This document shows, piece by piece, positions 34,045 to 46,400 of a stretch of 64,000 nt of DNA (within the stretch, counting starts at the first letter, position 1; the number at the start of each line of letters is the position of its first letter). Made by a program: the position numbers and the translations under genes. The DNA is from Pleodorina starrii (lineage: Eukaryota; Chlorophyta; Chlorophyceae; Chlamydomonadales; Volvocaceae), in NCBI GenBank assembly GCA_030267565.1, contig BRXU01000005.1, forward strand, positions 5,588,501-5,652,500. Direction: 5' to 3'. Below the pieces are notes generated by a model. That model was not told where the DNA came from. It worked only from the letters and a program-made list of their open reading frames with translations, and ran no database searches.

Positions 34045-37007
34045 ATGTTTCTATTTGAGCGAAATTCCGGGGCAGCCTGGCGCTGTGGAGAATTCGCAGC
34101 CGCCGCATCCACCTCGACAGCCAGCCCTGTGGAGAGCCTTCCGACTCCCAAGCTGCTCCTGAAGTGTGCAAAACATCAACATCGAATTTGCTGCCCGTCG
34201 GGCAGACCGCCCGCCTTGGAGACGCAACCCCTCGGCAAGCATGCGGCGCCTGCCTGCCCAGCCCAGGCGGCACCGCCTCCCAAGCCAGCCCAGGCGAAAC
34301 GAAGAGGCCCCGCTGCCCGCGATCCGGGGGCCACACCACCCAAATCCCGCTTCAAAGCCGCCGTCTTCCAGCGCACGAAGCGTGGTGTGCAAACCCTTTC
34401 GGAACCCGTTGACGACCTCACCCCCTGGCTGGAGGACGCCGCTTCCGCTCCCTTTGCCAGCGCCTCCGAAACCCCCCAAACCCAACTCCACACCGGCGGC
34501 GGCGAGGTGTCCCCCAGCGGCATCACGGCCGCCAGCTCCGGGCCGCCCTCCGGGGCTCCCCTCTCGCCCGCCACCGCGCGAGCCCTGGCTCGGGGCTTCC
34601 GTGCGGGAGATCTAGCGCTGGCGAGCGCGGGCCCCTTGCAGGTACGGCACCGTACCCGTACTTTTTCGTACGTTCACGTGTGTACGTGCACGTATGTACG
34701 TGTCCCATGCACGTGAACGTCAAGGGCTTGGGGGCTGCTGCGCGGGCGGTTCTGCGCGGGTGGTTCGCCGGGTCCGGATGGTCCTTCACGCCGTGGGTTC
34801 GCAGCCTGTCAGCTTGTGGCCATTCCGACCATCCAACAATAATATCTGCACAGTGATGTTTTTTATGGGCCCTTCCGACTATCCCACCCTCCCCGCACCA
34901 CACGCCCGGCCGTAACGATGTCTTTGTTGTGTGGTGTAACTAGTGACGCGTTTCACGGGCCCTCCTCTTCTTCCCGCCATCTTGCCAAATGGGGCCGCAC
35001 CAGTCCATCCGCGCGTGTGTGTGACTGCCCCCTCCTCCTCCTTCGCAGGTGTGGTGCCGCGGGCTCTCGACCGCATCGCGGACCCCACCCGCAATGCAGC
35101 CGCAGCAGCCACCCGTACCTGCACCCGGCAGCCCCCCGCGGACAGCCGGGCGGGCGCCGTCCAGCGGTGCACCGCAGCGACCGGGGCCTGCGGGGCTGAG
35201 GGCGGGCGACGGAGGCGACGGACTTGCACGTGGCGGCCACAACCCACCCGGCGGAAACGCCGTACGGTTTGGCGGCGGCGGAGGCGCGGCTGCCGGAGAG
35301 GGCGGCGGCGGCAGCGGCAGGGGAGGCGGTGCTGCTGCCGGCAGGGATGTGGATGTGGATGTGTTGTTGCTTGGTCCCACGGGTCGACCGCGGGATCTGA
35401 GTGTGCTGGCGGCGGCGGTGGAGCGGGTAGGTGGGGGCGTGAGGGGGGAGGGTAGGTGGGGGCGTGAGGGGGGAGGGTAGGTGGGGGCGTGAGGGGGGAG
35501 GGTAGGTGGGGTGGGCTGCTGGTCCCTTGTTCTTCTTCTCTGATTACTTCTTTCTTTGTGGTGGGTGGGTTCCCGTTTCGTTGTTAGAAAAAGGGGGGCT
35601 GCTGCGGCTGTGGGTGTGGGTGTGGTTATGCGCTTGGTTGGGTTGCAAGGGCAGGGCTTGGCAGTTGGTGCGTAGGTTAGTTACGCGGAAGAGGAAGAGG
35701 GTTCCCATTGCTCCATTCATTCCCACTGCTCCCTCCTGGCCCATCTCTTTCCTCTCCTGCGCCACCCCGCCACTCCCCGCTCTGCCCAGCTGGCTCTCCG
35801 ACCCGCGGGTCGGTGCTGTGTGGGCTGTGTGGTACTGTGTCCCAGTCGTGAGCGGGTGGAGGCGCTGCAAGAGGCGGCGTTCGCACTGCTCAGCGAGAGG
35901 GGCGGCGGACCGGGGGCGATGCACGTCATGGTGAGGGGGGGAGATTGCAGAGGGTCGGCCGGAGCCCGTGCCCATGCCCAGGGGGAATGAAAGAAGAAGA
36001 TACCACAGCGGAGGGGCGGAGACGGCGGGGTGGGGTAGGGGTGGGGTTAAGGGTGACGGGTGTGGGGTGGGTGGGTGGGGGCGGTCGCATGGGGGGCTCC
36101 ACGTGAGGGGTTGTTCATCGTGGAGCCACATCAGCCCCGTCAGCCCCATCAGCTGATTGTCTGATCGGACTGGTCTTCTTCCGCCCTGCCAGCTCCCACC
36201 CCCCGTTCCTCAACGTCACCCCGGGTTCCCTCGGCAGCGGTCGCACGCTTACTCCTGGTCCTTTCCCCTCCCGCCCTCCCGCCCTCGCCCTTTCCACGCC
36301 CTCGCCGCTCCCCTTTCCCCCCCCCGCCGCTCCCCGCCCTCCCGCTCCCGCCCCGCCGCCAGTCGGTCCACGGCGGCACCGGCTTCCGCGAGGACGTGTC
36401 GGGCCTCCGCTCCCAACCTCCCGATGTGCTGATCGCCACTCCGATGAGGCTCTTCGAACTGATCACCACGGAGCAGGTGGGGGGGGGCTGGAGGGGGCTG
36501 GAGGGGGGGTAGGAGGGGCTGGAGGGGGTTATCCACGTATAGGCCGGAGCCCGTGAACGGGCGGGCTGGGAGGGGGCTGGAGGGGAAAGGGGGGGTAGGG
36601 GTATAAGAGGCAGAGGGCGGGGGGGCGAGTGCAGGGAGCCAAGCGAGGAGCGATGGTCGGCCTGGCTATCGAAGGATGAGGCCCCTTATGGGGGATGGGG
36701 GAAGGAGCACGCGAATCGGCGCGCCGATGGCCGCACCGGCGACTCCACGGAAACCCCGCGCGCACCCCCCGCGCACCTTCCAGTGGCACAAAGCAGCGCC
36801 TGAGCCCGCGGGCGGTGGTCGGGGGTCGGAAGGAAACGGTGGGGAAACGTTTGTATGCCTAGCCGCCTGCCTGCCTGTCTAGCTGCTTGCCTGCCTGCCT
36901 AGCCGCCTGTCTGCCTTTCTACCCGTCTGCCTGCCTACTTGTCTAGCCGCCTACCCGCCTGTCTACCCGCCTGCCTGCCTGTCGAGCTGCCTGCCTGCCT
37001 AGCCGCC

Positions 37008-37040
<33 letters not shown>

Positions 37041-40000
37041 GCCTAACAGCTGCGGTTGCGGATGCGGGTCGCAGGTGCGGCTAGGTCACCTGTTCGAGTC
37101 CGTGCGGGTGCTGATTTTGGACGGAGGGGAGGTGCTGGCGACGAGGACACTCCGGTCACAGGTGGGAACGGCGTGGGGGCAGGAACCGAGTGGGACGGGG
37201 GGAGGTACGCGGGAGGTAAGACGATTCAGGAGGGGAAGAATGTCGCAAACCGTGAGAAACAAAGAAAGAAAGAAGATACCGCAGCGAAGGTACGGAGACG
37301 GCGTTAGCGAACGGACCCGGAACCCCCGGTGAGCATTACGTGCGTACCCGACATACAGCTGTAACCCAAGGGGTGCCCTGGCAGCTTGGCAGCTTGGGGA
37401 TAGGGCAGTGCGGGTGGGTTGGCAGGGTGGGCAGCGAGTGAGTCCATGATGGGGGGCCGCATCAAGTGCGGCCCACATTGCCAGAAGCCAGAAACCACAA
37501 GAGAGCTCTCTACGGGCTGTACGCCCCCTCTCAGTTCCTCTGGAGGAGAGAAGATCTCGCGCCCTGGCCCTCTGCTTTTCCTCCCCGGTCCCCAACTTAA
37601 AACCTACCGTTCACGGGCTCCAGCCAATCCGCGGCCACACACACCCTCCTCCCCCCCTGGCCACCCTCCCCCCTATAAAGGAAGCATATAACTCCCTGAC
37701 CCCCCTCCCCTCCCTCCCTTTCCCCCCTGGCTGGGCTTCAGGTGGAGCGGCTGCTGCGCCTGCTGCCCAACACTCCCACCTACACAGCCGCACGGAGGGC
37801 CCCAGCCCGCGGACTGCTGCGGAACCCGGCGGCCCCGGCCACCTCGGCGGCGGCGGCGGCGGTTCCCGCGTCCGGGGATCCCAGGGCGCCCGCCCGCGCA
37901 CTCGTCACACTGATGGCTGCAGCCGACTACACAGCCATAGCCGCCGGCGGCGCCGCCGCCGCCGGCGGCGGCGGGGCGGCGGCGGCGGCGCCAAGCGCAA
38001 CCCACATGCGGGCGCAGGCGCCCGCCCCAGCGCGGCAGTCCGGGTCCGTTGTGGCGACGACGGGTACGGCAGCAGCGGCGGTGGCGGCGGCGGGCGGCGG
38101 CAGCGCCGCCGCCGCGGCGCTGCGGCGCCACGCGGATCAACTCCTTGCCGTTGGGCGCCCCGCCCGCCACTCCGCGTCGCTAGCGCCGCCGCCGGCGCCG
38201 CCGCCGCCGACGGCGCCGCCCTCTGGTGTGGGGCCGTGCGGGGCCGCCGCTGCCGCCGCCGCCGCCGCCGCGCCGACGTCTGAGCTCCGGGCCGTCACTC
38301 GCGTAGCGCTGCGGAGCGGGTTCGTGACGTTCAGGCTCGGGGTCGGCGGCGGCGACGTCGACCGCCTCAGTGGCGATGGCCACGGGTACGATGCCGACGG
38401 CGGCGGCGGCTGCGGAATCACGGCGGGCAGCTTGGCCGCTGCCGTCGCGGCCGCGCTCGGCGAAGGACCGGGCGAGGGACCTGCCGCCGCCTCGCCACTG
38501 ACGGGGCGACAGGAAACCACTTCCGGATCCGAATCTGATCCGGATCTGGTGGTACGGAGCGGAGTGACCCGTGGGTCGGTGGCGGCTCCGCCGGTCGGCT
38601 CGCCCAGCGGTGCAACGACGGCGGCGGAGGCGGAGGCGGCAGCGTCTGCCTCGCCGGGAGATGTGACTGAGAGGACGTCGCCGGGATCGCGGGGCCCACC
38701 GTCATTGTCGTTGTCGAGAACGACGTCGTCGCCGCCGCCGGCTGTTGGCTTCGCCAGCGCCGCAGCGGCCGCGAGCGCCGCCTCGCCACCGTCATTGTCA
38801 CCGTCATCGCTGCCGTCGAAGCCGCCGCCGCCGCATCAGCAGCAACTGGTGCCGCTGCACGCCCTCGCGGTGCCGTACGAGGAACACCTGCCGTACTTGT
38901 ACCTCATCATCCGTCAGCACATGCTGAGCGAAGGTCGACACAAGGTACGGACGGTGCCGTACTGTCTCGCTCGGCCCCGTGTGTGTGTGCAGCAAGCCCG
39001 GCACGCCGCTGCCGCTAGGGCGGCCTGCAACCCTCCAACCCTGCAACCCTGACAACCCTGCCTCCACCCGCCCTCTCTCTCTCTCTCTCCGCTCCATCCG
39101 CTCCCTCCCTTCCCCGCTCCTCAGATTGCCGTACAGTTCCCCTCCGCCGCCCTGGCTGCTCTCTACGCGGCGCTCTTCCGCGCGCTTGGCTTCCCCGCCG
39201 CCCTCGCCACCGGCCGCGCGGGTCGGGCCGGCCGTCAGGAGGCGGTTCGCGACCTCTCCGCGGCGCACCGGGGGCTGCTGTTCTGCACCGAGACGACCGG
39301 CGTGGACCCGGGATGCGGGCTGAGTCTGGTGCTGTGGGTGAGCGTTTTTGTTTTGGTTTGGTTTGGGGGGGCATGATGTGTGTGCGTGGGGGGGTTGGGT
39401 GTGGGTGTGGGTTATTGGGGTTTGAGTGAGTGGGTTACAGATGGTTGCAGGGTTGAAAAGGGTTGAAAAGGGTTTGGTAAGGGCGTTTCGCTCCCGCCTC
39501 GCCCTGCCTTGGCCCCAGCCCCTCGTGCAAAGCGAACCCTGCGCAAACCCACACCCGCACCGAAACACACACGCACACAAACACGCACACACGCCCTTGG
39601 CAGGTGGGCCTTCCCCGCCGACCCGGACAGCTCGTCCGGCAAATGGCCGCCGTACAGCAGGCCGCCGCTGCCGCCATCATCGCCGCGTCGGACGCCGCGG
39701 CGGCCAGGGAGCGGCAGCCCACGGCAGCGGCGCCGCCCCTTCCGCCGCCGCCTCTTCCGCCGCCGCAGCCTCCGCCCCTTCCGCCGCTTCCCCGCTGTCT
39801 GGTGATGCTGCATGATGTGGACTCACCTCGGTCGGTGGCAGTGGCCGCTGCGGAGGCGCTGGCGGTCGCGGGGCTGGGGCGGGTGGTGCCGGTGCAGGTA
39901 GGGTGGGTGGGTGCGGAGGGCCAGAAGCGGAGGGCGTTATTGGCGGGGCCGCAGGCGGGACGGACCCGCGGATCACCATGACACGCAACACGCGGTCCCT

Positions 40001-41499
40001 CTCCTCCCTCCCTCCCTCCCTCCATCCCTTCCATCCCTTCCACCCTTTCGCCGAATGACAACCTCCATCCATTCCCTGCGATGACCTCCTATCTAACCTT
40101 ATCTTATCTACCTGCCTGCCTCCCTGCTTACCTGCCTCCCTCCCTCCCTCCCTCCCTCCCTCCCCGCCCGGCAGCCTGGTGCCTGGTCGGGCCAGCTTGA
40201 CTCCGTGAGCCGCCGCATCGAGGCTGCACTACCCAAGGTCTCACCCGCACTCAAACTGGAGGGACTGGAGGGGCTGATGGGATACATGTGGGCAGCGAGA
40301 GCCGCTGCTGCGGCTGCTGCCGCTGCTGCTGCCGGCGGTGCAGCAGCAGCAGCTGGTGGAGGCGGCGGTGGGGGTGGTGGCGCAGGAGGAGGCGGTGCAG
40401 TGGGCAATGGCGGCGGTGGCGGCGGCGGTGGCGCTGGTGGTGGCGGCGAGGGGTGGTTGGGTGACAGTGCGGGACTGGGGCCGCAGCCGGAGCAGCAGCT
40501 GGGGGTGTGGGCGCGTCGGTTCGCGACTGCCCTGGGTGAGCGGGGCGTGGCGGGGCGGGGCGGGGAGATGGACGGGGAGGGGGTGCGGCTGGCGGGGAGG
40601 CGAGCGCGCGGGCGTGGGTCGATAGAGAGGGGGGAAGGGGGCTGTGTATGCGCCTGGGCGGGCGCCTGGGGGCAGCGCACCGCAGCCGCAGCGCAGCGCT
40701 GGGGAGAAGCCAATCCATTGTTGCCGAAGTGCGTATGCCGTCAGCTGCGGCCCTGTGGCACCAAATGCCGCTGTCTTGCTTTGCCCTGCCCTGCCCTGTC
40801 TTGTCCTGCCTGATATGTCCCCTCCTCAGGACACACGGCCCACTCCTACCCACCCCCCTCTTCCCTTCCCTTCCCTTCCCTCCTCGCCTCTCCCCACCCA
40901 CCCGGCCGACAGGCATGCCCCAGCCGCCGCTCCTCTCCCGCCACGTCGCCGCCCGGATGGGCCTCCGAAGCGTCCCCGGGGTCACCCTCGTCGACTTCCA
41001 CGCCGCCAGGCCGCCGCCGCCACAGCCCCCGCCGCCGCCTGCCCGGACCCGGACCCGGCCGCGGGGCCTGGTCATTCGACTGCGTCTCAAGGCGCTGCGC
41101 CAGGCCAAGCAGCAGCAGCAGTTGGCGGCGCAGCGGGAGGCGGAGAGGCGGGCGGCGCAGGAGGCGAAGCAGCGACGGCGGGAGGAGCGGCAGCGGCGGC
41201 ACCAGGAGCTTCTGGCGCGGCAGCGGGAGGCGAAGGAGGCGCGGTTGCGGAGGCGGAGGGAGGCGCCGCAGCCGCCGGAGGTGATTGGGCGGTACCAGTT
41301 CCTGCGGGCGCTGAAGCGGCGCAACGCGGCCAGCGCGGCTAGGGCGGCGGGGCAGGAGCAGGGGCAGGGGCAGAAGGTGCAGGGGCAGAAGATGCAGGGG
41401 CCGCCGGTAGCGCGAGAAGGGGCGGTCGAAGGTGGTGGGGCAGGTGGAGGTGGAAGGGGGGGCGGAGGCGGAGGAGGCGGAGGAGGCGCTGGGGTGTGA
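34045..41499 (+). CDS. DEAD-box helicase-like protein with degenerate ATPase motifs (10 exons, 1324 aa)
   Basis: Exons: 34045-34641, 35049-35426, 35790-35930, 36363-36476, 37075-37161, 37742-38944, 39125-39337, 39604-39897, 40175-40535 and 40913-41499, closing to 3975 nt. The helicase core aligns in order. DVLLLGPTGRPRD (308-315) replaces the Walker A AxTGxGKT. VVLCPSRER (about 339-347) stands for motif Ia PTREL. GGTGFREDVSGL and ATPMRL match the GG and TPGR region of MSS116-like helicases. LILDGGEVL (D426-E429) replaces DEAD. No SAT follows. LLFCTETTGVD (about 891-901) stands for the motif V region, and the HRIGRTGR arginine motif is missing after LPRRPGQLVRQ. A ~340-residue Ala/Gly/Pro insertion occupies exon 6, and the C-terminus is a basic Arg/Gln coiled-coil-like region ending in Gly-rich repeats. 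The fold is probably retained but ATP hydrolysis unlikely. The N-terminus could be an organelle transit peptide; the start codon is uncertain. Confidence 0.8.
35991..36030 (+). repeat. GATACCGCAGCG...GGAGACGGCG family copy
   Basis: The segment AAGAAGATACCACAGCGGAG then GGGCGGAGACGGCG lies in an intron of the DEAD-box-like gene. Longer copies occur at 37271-37330 and 47566-47619, and a short one at 24366-24390. Confidence 0.7.
36524..36566 (+). repeat. TTATCCACGTATAGGCCGG family copy
   Basis: Reads GGGTTATCCACGTATAGGCC then GGAGCCCGTGAACGGGCGGG. It is the most complete direct-orientation copy of this family in the window. Confidence 0.7.
36855..37045 (+). repeat. Degenerate CTGC/CTGT tetranucleotide tract
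   Basis: The intron upstream of exon 5 of the DEAD-box-like gene is a run of CTGCCTGTCTAGC-type words. It ends in an uninterrupted (GTCT)n stretch at about 37003-37040, just before the acceptor at 37074. Confidence 0.95.
37271..37330 (+). repeat. GATACCGCAGCG...GACGGCGTTAGCG family copy
   Basis: Reads AGAAGATACCGCAGCGAAGG then ACGGAGACGGCGTTAGCGAA and CGGACCCGGAACCC. It matches 47566-47619 almost base for base over the second half. Confidence 0.8.
37671..37700 (-). repeat. AGGGAGTGATATGCTCCTTT family, copy 3 (inverted)
   Basis: The plus strand reads CCCTATAAAGGAAGCATATA then ACTCCCTGA, the diverged reverse complement of the copies at 28471 and 29475. It lies in the intron before exon 6. Confidence 0.65.
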
Positions 41500-43457
41500 G
41501 GCCTTGTGGCGGTGAGTGGGGAGGAGAGGGCGGGGGCAGATCCCGACCGGGGGGTTGCGAGACTAGGCGGGGCCAGGGGGCGGGAGAGTGGGGGCCGGGC
41601 GGGACGGGACGGGGGCGGTGGGGTGTGGGTATGGTGAGGGAGAGGAGGAGGAGGAGGAGGAGGGAAGGACGGGTTAACTGTTAAGATTGGCTGTGGGATG
41701 GACGAAGCGCAAGCGGTGGCTCTTAGAGCAGGTCGAGGGCCGGGGGGGGGGCCTGAGGACGGCGTCCTTTGTGTCGCTGCAATCGCGACGGCGATCAGGC
41801 AAGGTCGGGATCGATACACAGGGGGGCCGTTGCCCCTGAAATTGTCAGGCGGTGCCATGGGCGGTGAGTGGGTTTACGGTAGTTTCGACACAGTCTGCTC
41901 AATTTGCCGACTGCAGGACTGGCGGTGCTTGCAGCTGGATGGCTACAGTGGGCGGGCGGGTGGGTGGGTGGGTGGGTGGGTGGGCGTGTGGGTGTTTGCA
42001 TCCTTCGTGCAGTGCAGTGGTAGTGGTAGTTGCGGTGGTTGCGGTGGGAACGACGGCGGCTGGGCGTGGAGGATTGGCGTGGAGCAGCGGCGGCTCGCGT
42101 TCTCAAGTGCTGTGAATTACATGGGATGGGAAAGAGCAGGAGGTTTTACAAGAGGCGGGGAAGGGGGGGGGCCGGAGGCGGAGGCGGCGTGGGCGACACG
42201 CACGGCCGTCAACCTTCCGCCCTGTCCCACCGTCCCTAAGATGCAACAACCGCCTCCCGCATTCTCCGCAATGCTTCATCGTATCATCAAGATAAGGACA
42301 CGCCATAAGGAACTGTACGCCAATCCGTACGCCTGTACGGCCGTTTATACGGCAGTGTGTACAGCGGACACACAGATGAATAGGCACGTGCAGCCAACGG
42401 ATGAATGGGGGGATACGGTACACGCGGCATTCGGTTTGAAATATCTCTAAACCCGAGGGGGCCCAGAGGGGGCGCCGGTGCCGGTGCCGCAGCCGTGCAA
42501 GCACGCAGGCTGGCATGCACGATTCACAACAACACAAAAATGTTCCTCCGAGGCACCGCACAACACATGGCTCGCTCGCTCGGGAGGGAGGGAGGGAGGT
42601 GGGGTCGTTCACGCAACACAAGGGGCCGCACAGCCAGCCTGAATCCGGATTCACCCGAATCGAATCCACCGGGCAGTACAGACCATCACCGAATCAAAAC
42701 CGCGTCGAGGCGCAGAGCTCCAAGTTCTTCCGAACAACGCATGAATGAAGCGAACGAAAAAGCAGTGTTTTCTATCTCAATTATAACAGAAAAGGAGGAA
42801 GTTTTTTTCTAGTGCAGGAGCATTTTAAGGAGGATAATAAAGCCCACTCAAGGTATCAAGCCCGGTCCATTCACGTGCCGAATCACTGCGCAGTCGCAAC
42901 GAACTTCCACAGGCGCAACCACGGCAACAGCAACAGCGAACGGTGCGCGGACAGCAATGGCAAGCAAGCAGGCAGGCAGGGAGCGTCAGAATTCAGTTCG
43001 GTAATCAGTCCTGATGAAGCCGACCGGTCATAAGGAACAAGCAATATCGGTATCCGCCGCGGACCTCGCCGCCTGCCCTCTCGCTTCAGAACCTACGACC
43101 CGAACAAACCCTACCGAACCGAAACGCACAGAACCACACGGTCCGAACTGCTCCAACACCACACACAGCGGCAGACGCTCCATGACTCCCCAACTCTGCC
43201 GTCCGGCACATTGTTACGGCAAATTAATTAACAACAGGCAAATGCTTGCTGACTGCCAACCCGCGCTGGCACTCATGTGATAGATTCCCGCCCCGTCGCG
43301 CGCCTTTGGCCGGCCTCCATGAATCCGATACTATGCGGCTCTAAGACGACACTCTCCGTCTCGCCTCGTTGGCTCCTAACGGTCCAAACGCTGCCGTGTC
43401 TCGGGCCTCTGGCTGGCTGGCTGGTTTGTTCGTTATCGAGCCCTTGTCAGTGAAGTC
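41500..43457. other. Intergenic region between convergent genes
   Basis: The DEAD-box-like gene ends at 41499 and the metalloprotease stop codon on the other strand is at 43458, so both 3' UTRs lie here. Simple runs include (GGGT)n at about 41955-41985. The 42260-43300 part is less GC-rich and contains no frame with convincing protein character. A minus-strand TGTAA (plus-strand TTACA) occurs at about 42116-42120 but is far from the stop. Confidence 0.4.
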
Positions 43458-46400
43458 CTACTCCATCTCCGGCGGCGGTGCGTGTGCCGGTTCGGTCGAC
43501 GGCGGGCTCGAATCGCCCGGGGCCGGCAGCTCGGGCCACTGCGGTGGCGGAGACCTGAGCTTGGGTGGCGGTGACCTGAGGGGCGACGGCGAAGACCTGG
43601 CGGGGGGCGGCAGCCTAGCCGGCGGCGGGGCCTTGACGGGGGGCGACAGCTTGGGCGTCGGCGAGGACTGGACGGGAGGCGGGGACCTGGCCGGCGACGG
43701 GGCCACGACGGGAGGCGACAGCTTGGGCGTCGGCGAGGACTGGACGGGAGGCGGGGACCTGGCCGGCGACGGGGCCACGACGGGGGGCGGCAGCCTGGGG
43801 CTGGCGGGGCTGGGGTTGACGCTGTCCTTGCACTCGGAGCTGCTGACGTCGTATCGGCAGACCTTGATGGACATCTTGGTGCCCGACTCGAGAAGAGCTG
43901 GGGGCGGGGGGGGAGAGGGGGCGGGAGGGAGGGGGTTGCGTGTGGGCGCGGGGGCGGGGGCGGGGCGAGGCGAGGCGGCACGTGAGAGGGCGGAAGGGCG
44001 GCGGGAGGCGGGAGCTGGGGGCGGCGGGCAGGTATCGGTGTGGTGGTGGAAGGGTGGCAACGGAGGAGGGTGGCAGGTCGGTTCCCAACGCCACCGCCAC
44101 CGCCACCACCGCCACATCTCTCAACACAACAATATCCCAGCATGACCCAACTCTCCAATCTTTGGCATCGGCGGGCCCCGTCGCTGGCGGCGGCGGGGGG
44201 CCTTCTTTGTAACTTTGCCCCACCGCAGGACGTATCCTCTGAGGACGCTGTGGCATGCGGCACTTGTGAACGGTTGAGATGGATTTTCATGACTCTTATC
44301 CGATCCTCTATCACCCTCGCGCTCTCACCCTCGGCCTTGACCAGCAGCTTGTAGGTCTTGAGGTCGGTGGAGGCGCCCGCAGCAATGGTGCCGATGATGC
44401 TGACTTTGGGATCTCCGGTGGCTAGGAAGTTGTTGTCAATGCTCTTGGCCAGCTCGTGGACGTTGATCTGCATGATACAGCAACGGTACCGGTAGTTGGA
44501 ACGGTAGTTAGAACGGTACTTGGAATTGGTAGTTGAACGGTAGTTGAACGGTAGTTGAACGGTAGTTGGAACGGTAATTGAACAACAATACCGTATTTGG
44601 CCACCGTCCCTTGTATTGAGCCGCGCGTGTAACACATGGTGATGTCTCTGTGGCCCCAAACCCACCTTGCGGTTAAACTCCTCCAGAAGGTCCTTGTCTC
44701 CCCCGGCCTTGACACGCAGAGCCAAATACACGTTCCTGGAGGAGGAGGCACGCGGGGGAGGGGGGAGGGCAGGGGGGGGGGGCGCGGGGTATAAAGAGAA
44801 ATCCGAGTGGGGGAGCGGGCGGTAGGCGATCGATCAGCAAGAAGATCCGCAGCGCGAAGTACGACAGGCGGGTGGTAGGCGGGCGGTTCGCTGGTTCGCT
44901 GGGTTCCGGGTGCATGGTCCAGGAGGGGGTGGTCTGGCTGGCAAGACGGTTGCCTGGGTTGTTGAATCGGTTTACAGGTGACTCTGGGCGTCTGGGGGTA
45001 GCTGATGACCGGTGCACGTCAGTTGACGCATTATTGACGGTTGTTTGGCTGTCTTATCTAGCTGGATAGGTGGCTTACTTGGTGTAGGAGGTTCCCATCC
45101 AGTCGGGCTGGATCTTGACCATTGCCTTATCAGGACCCAGATAGGTGGCCGGGAGCGTGTACGCGCGGAAGACCTTTTGGGGAGGCAAGTGGCGTAAGGG
45201 CGAAATCGGAGAGCGACAAAGGAGAAAAAGACAGTCGGTCAGTTTGATGATGAAAGTTTGATAACGACGAGCGAGCAGCGCAGCGCACAGCAGCAAGACA
45301 AGATCTGGGCTGAGACCACGAGGTGACACAAACGACTGACGACGACATAGCATCGTGTCACTACTGGGTGCGGTGTGATGTGATGATGATGTCGTACACG
45401 TGATGCCGTACTAATGCCGTACATATGATGCCGCACGTTCGGCGTGTGATGCCTACGATCCTGCTTTGGTATTTCAATTTGCGCGAGACTCCATTTAGGT
45501 GGTGACGACGACAAGCGACGCAATTCATTCAGAATTCAAACCTGTCCAAACCACAATTGTCCAATCGAAATTCAACACGGGTCAACCCGATTCGATCTTT
45601 TATCGATTCGCGGAGCACCGTATAAAACACCCTTCCCACTTTCTCCCCCCCGGGGAGGTTACTGCGTTGCGTTCCCTCGTCCCGGGCCGTTTTAATTACC
45701 CCCCAAACACACACACACACACACCTTGGATGGGAAGGTGCTGGTGTTGAGCTGGTCGGCCACGGAGGCCCAGCCCAGGCGCCACAGCTCGGGGGCGGAG
45801 GGGCAGCTGTTGCCCATGCCCATGGAAGTGGAGTTGTCGTCGTACTCGACGCCGTTGCGCCAGCCGTGATAGATGTTGAGGTTGTGTACGATCTCCTGCA
45901 TCACCGTACCCTTGTTGTACACGCCCTGCAAACACACGCGTGCCGTACAACCACAACCACCACCACAACAACAACAATAACCACCCAATTATGCCAAACG
46001 CAGCAGTACACAAGATGGGCAGGTATGCGTGCGCGTGTGTTATTGCGTGGCGCGACGGAGTGAGTTGGTGGTTGAGGTGGTTGGTCACGGTGCTGTTGGA
46101 GCACATCAACCTCGAGGTGAGGGAGGAAGGACGTGGGGGTGAGGGAGTGAGGGGGTGAGGGGGAGGTTTGGGAGGGGATGGAGGAGGGCCACGGGTTGGG
46201 TTGGGGGTGCTTGGGGGTTGATTGGCGGACTGGCAACAAGGAGGGTGGGGGGGATTGGAGGGCTGGGGGGGGAGCCTGGAGAGGGCGAGTGGAGCGAGGA
46301 GAGCAGGAAGGGCGGTGGGCAAGGGGAGGGCTGGGCGTGCGGGCAAGGGTTTCCTGGCCGAGGGTCTCGTGGGCTAGCAGGGAGGGGAAGGAGCAGGCCT

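Noticed and set aside
35426..35860. Exon 3 of the DEAD-box-like gene starting at a TCGTGAGCGG acceptor
   Set aside because: That acceptor gives an immediate stop in phase; the acceptor at 35789 gives an open exon with the expected PSRE motif.
40251..41858. 535-residue minus-strand frame
   Set aside because: Antisense to the last two exons of the DEAD-box-like gene, rich in Pro/Arg/Ser/Thr from composition; no domain.
43369..44145. 258-residue plus-strand Gly/Asp-rich frame
   Set aside because: Antisense of the Pro-rich tail exon of the metalloprotease; PSP/SPP codons read backwards give Gly/Asp runs.
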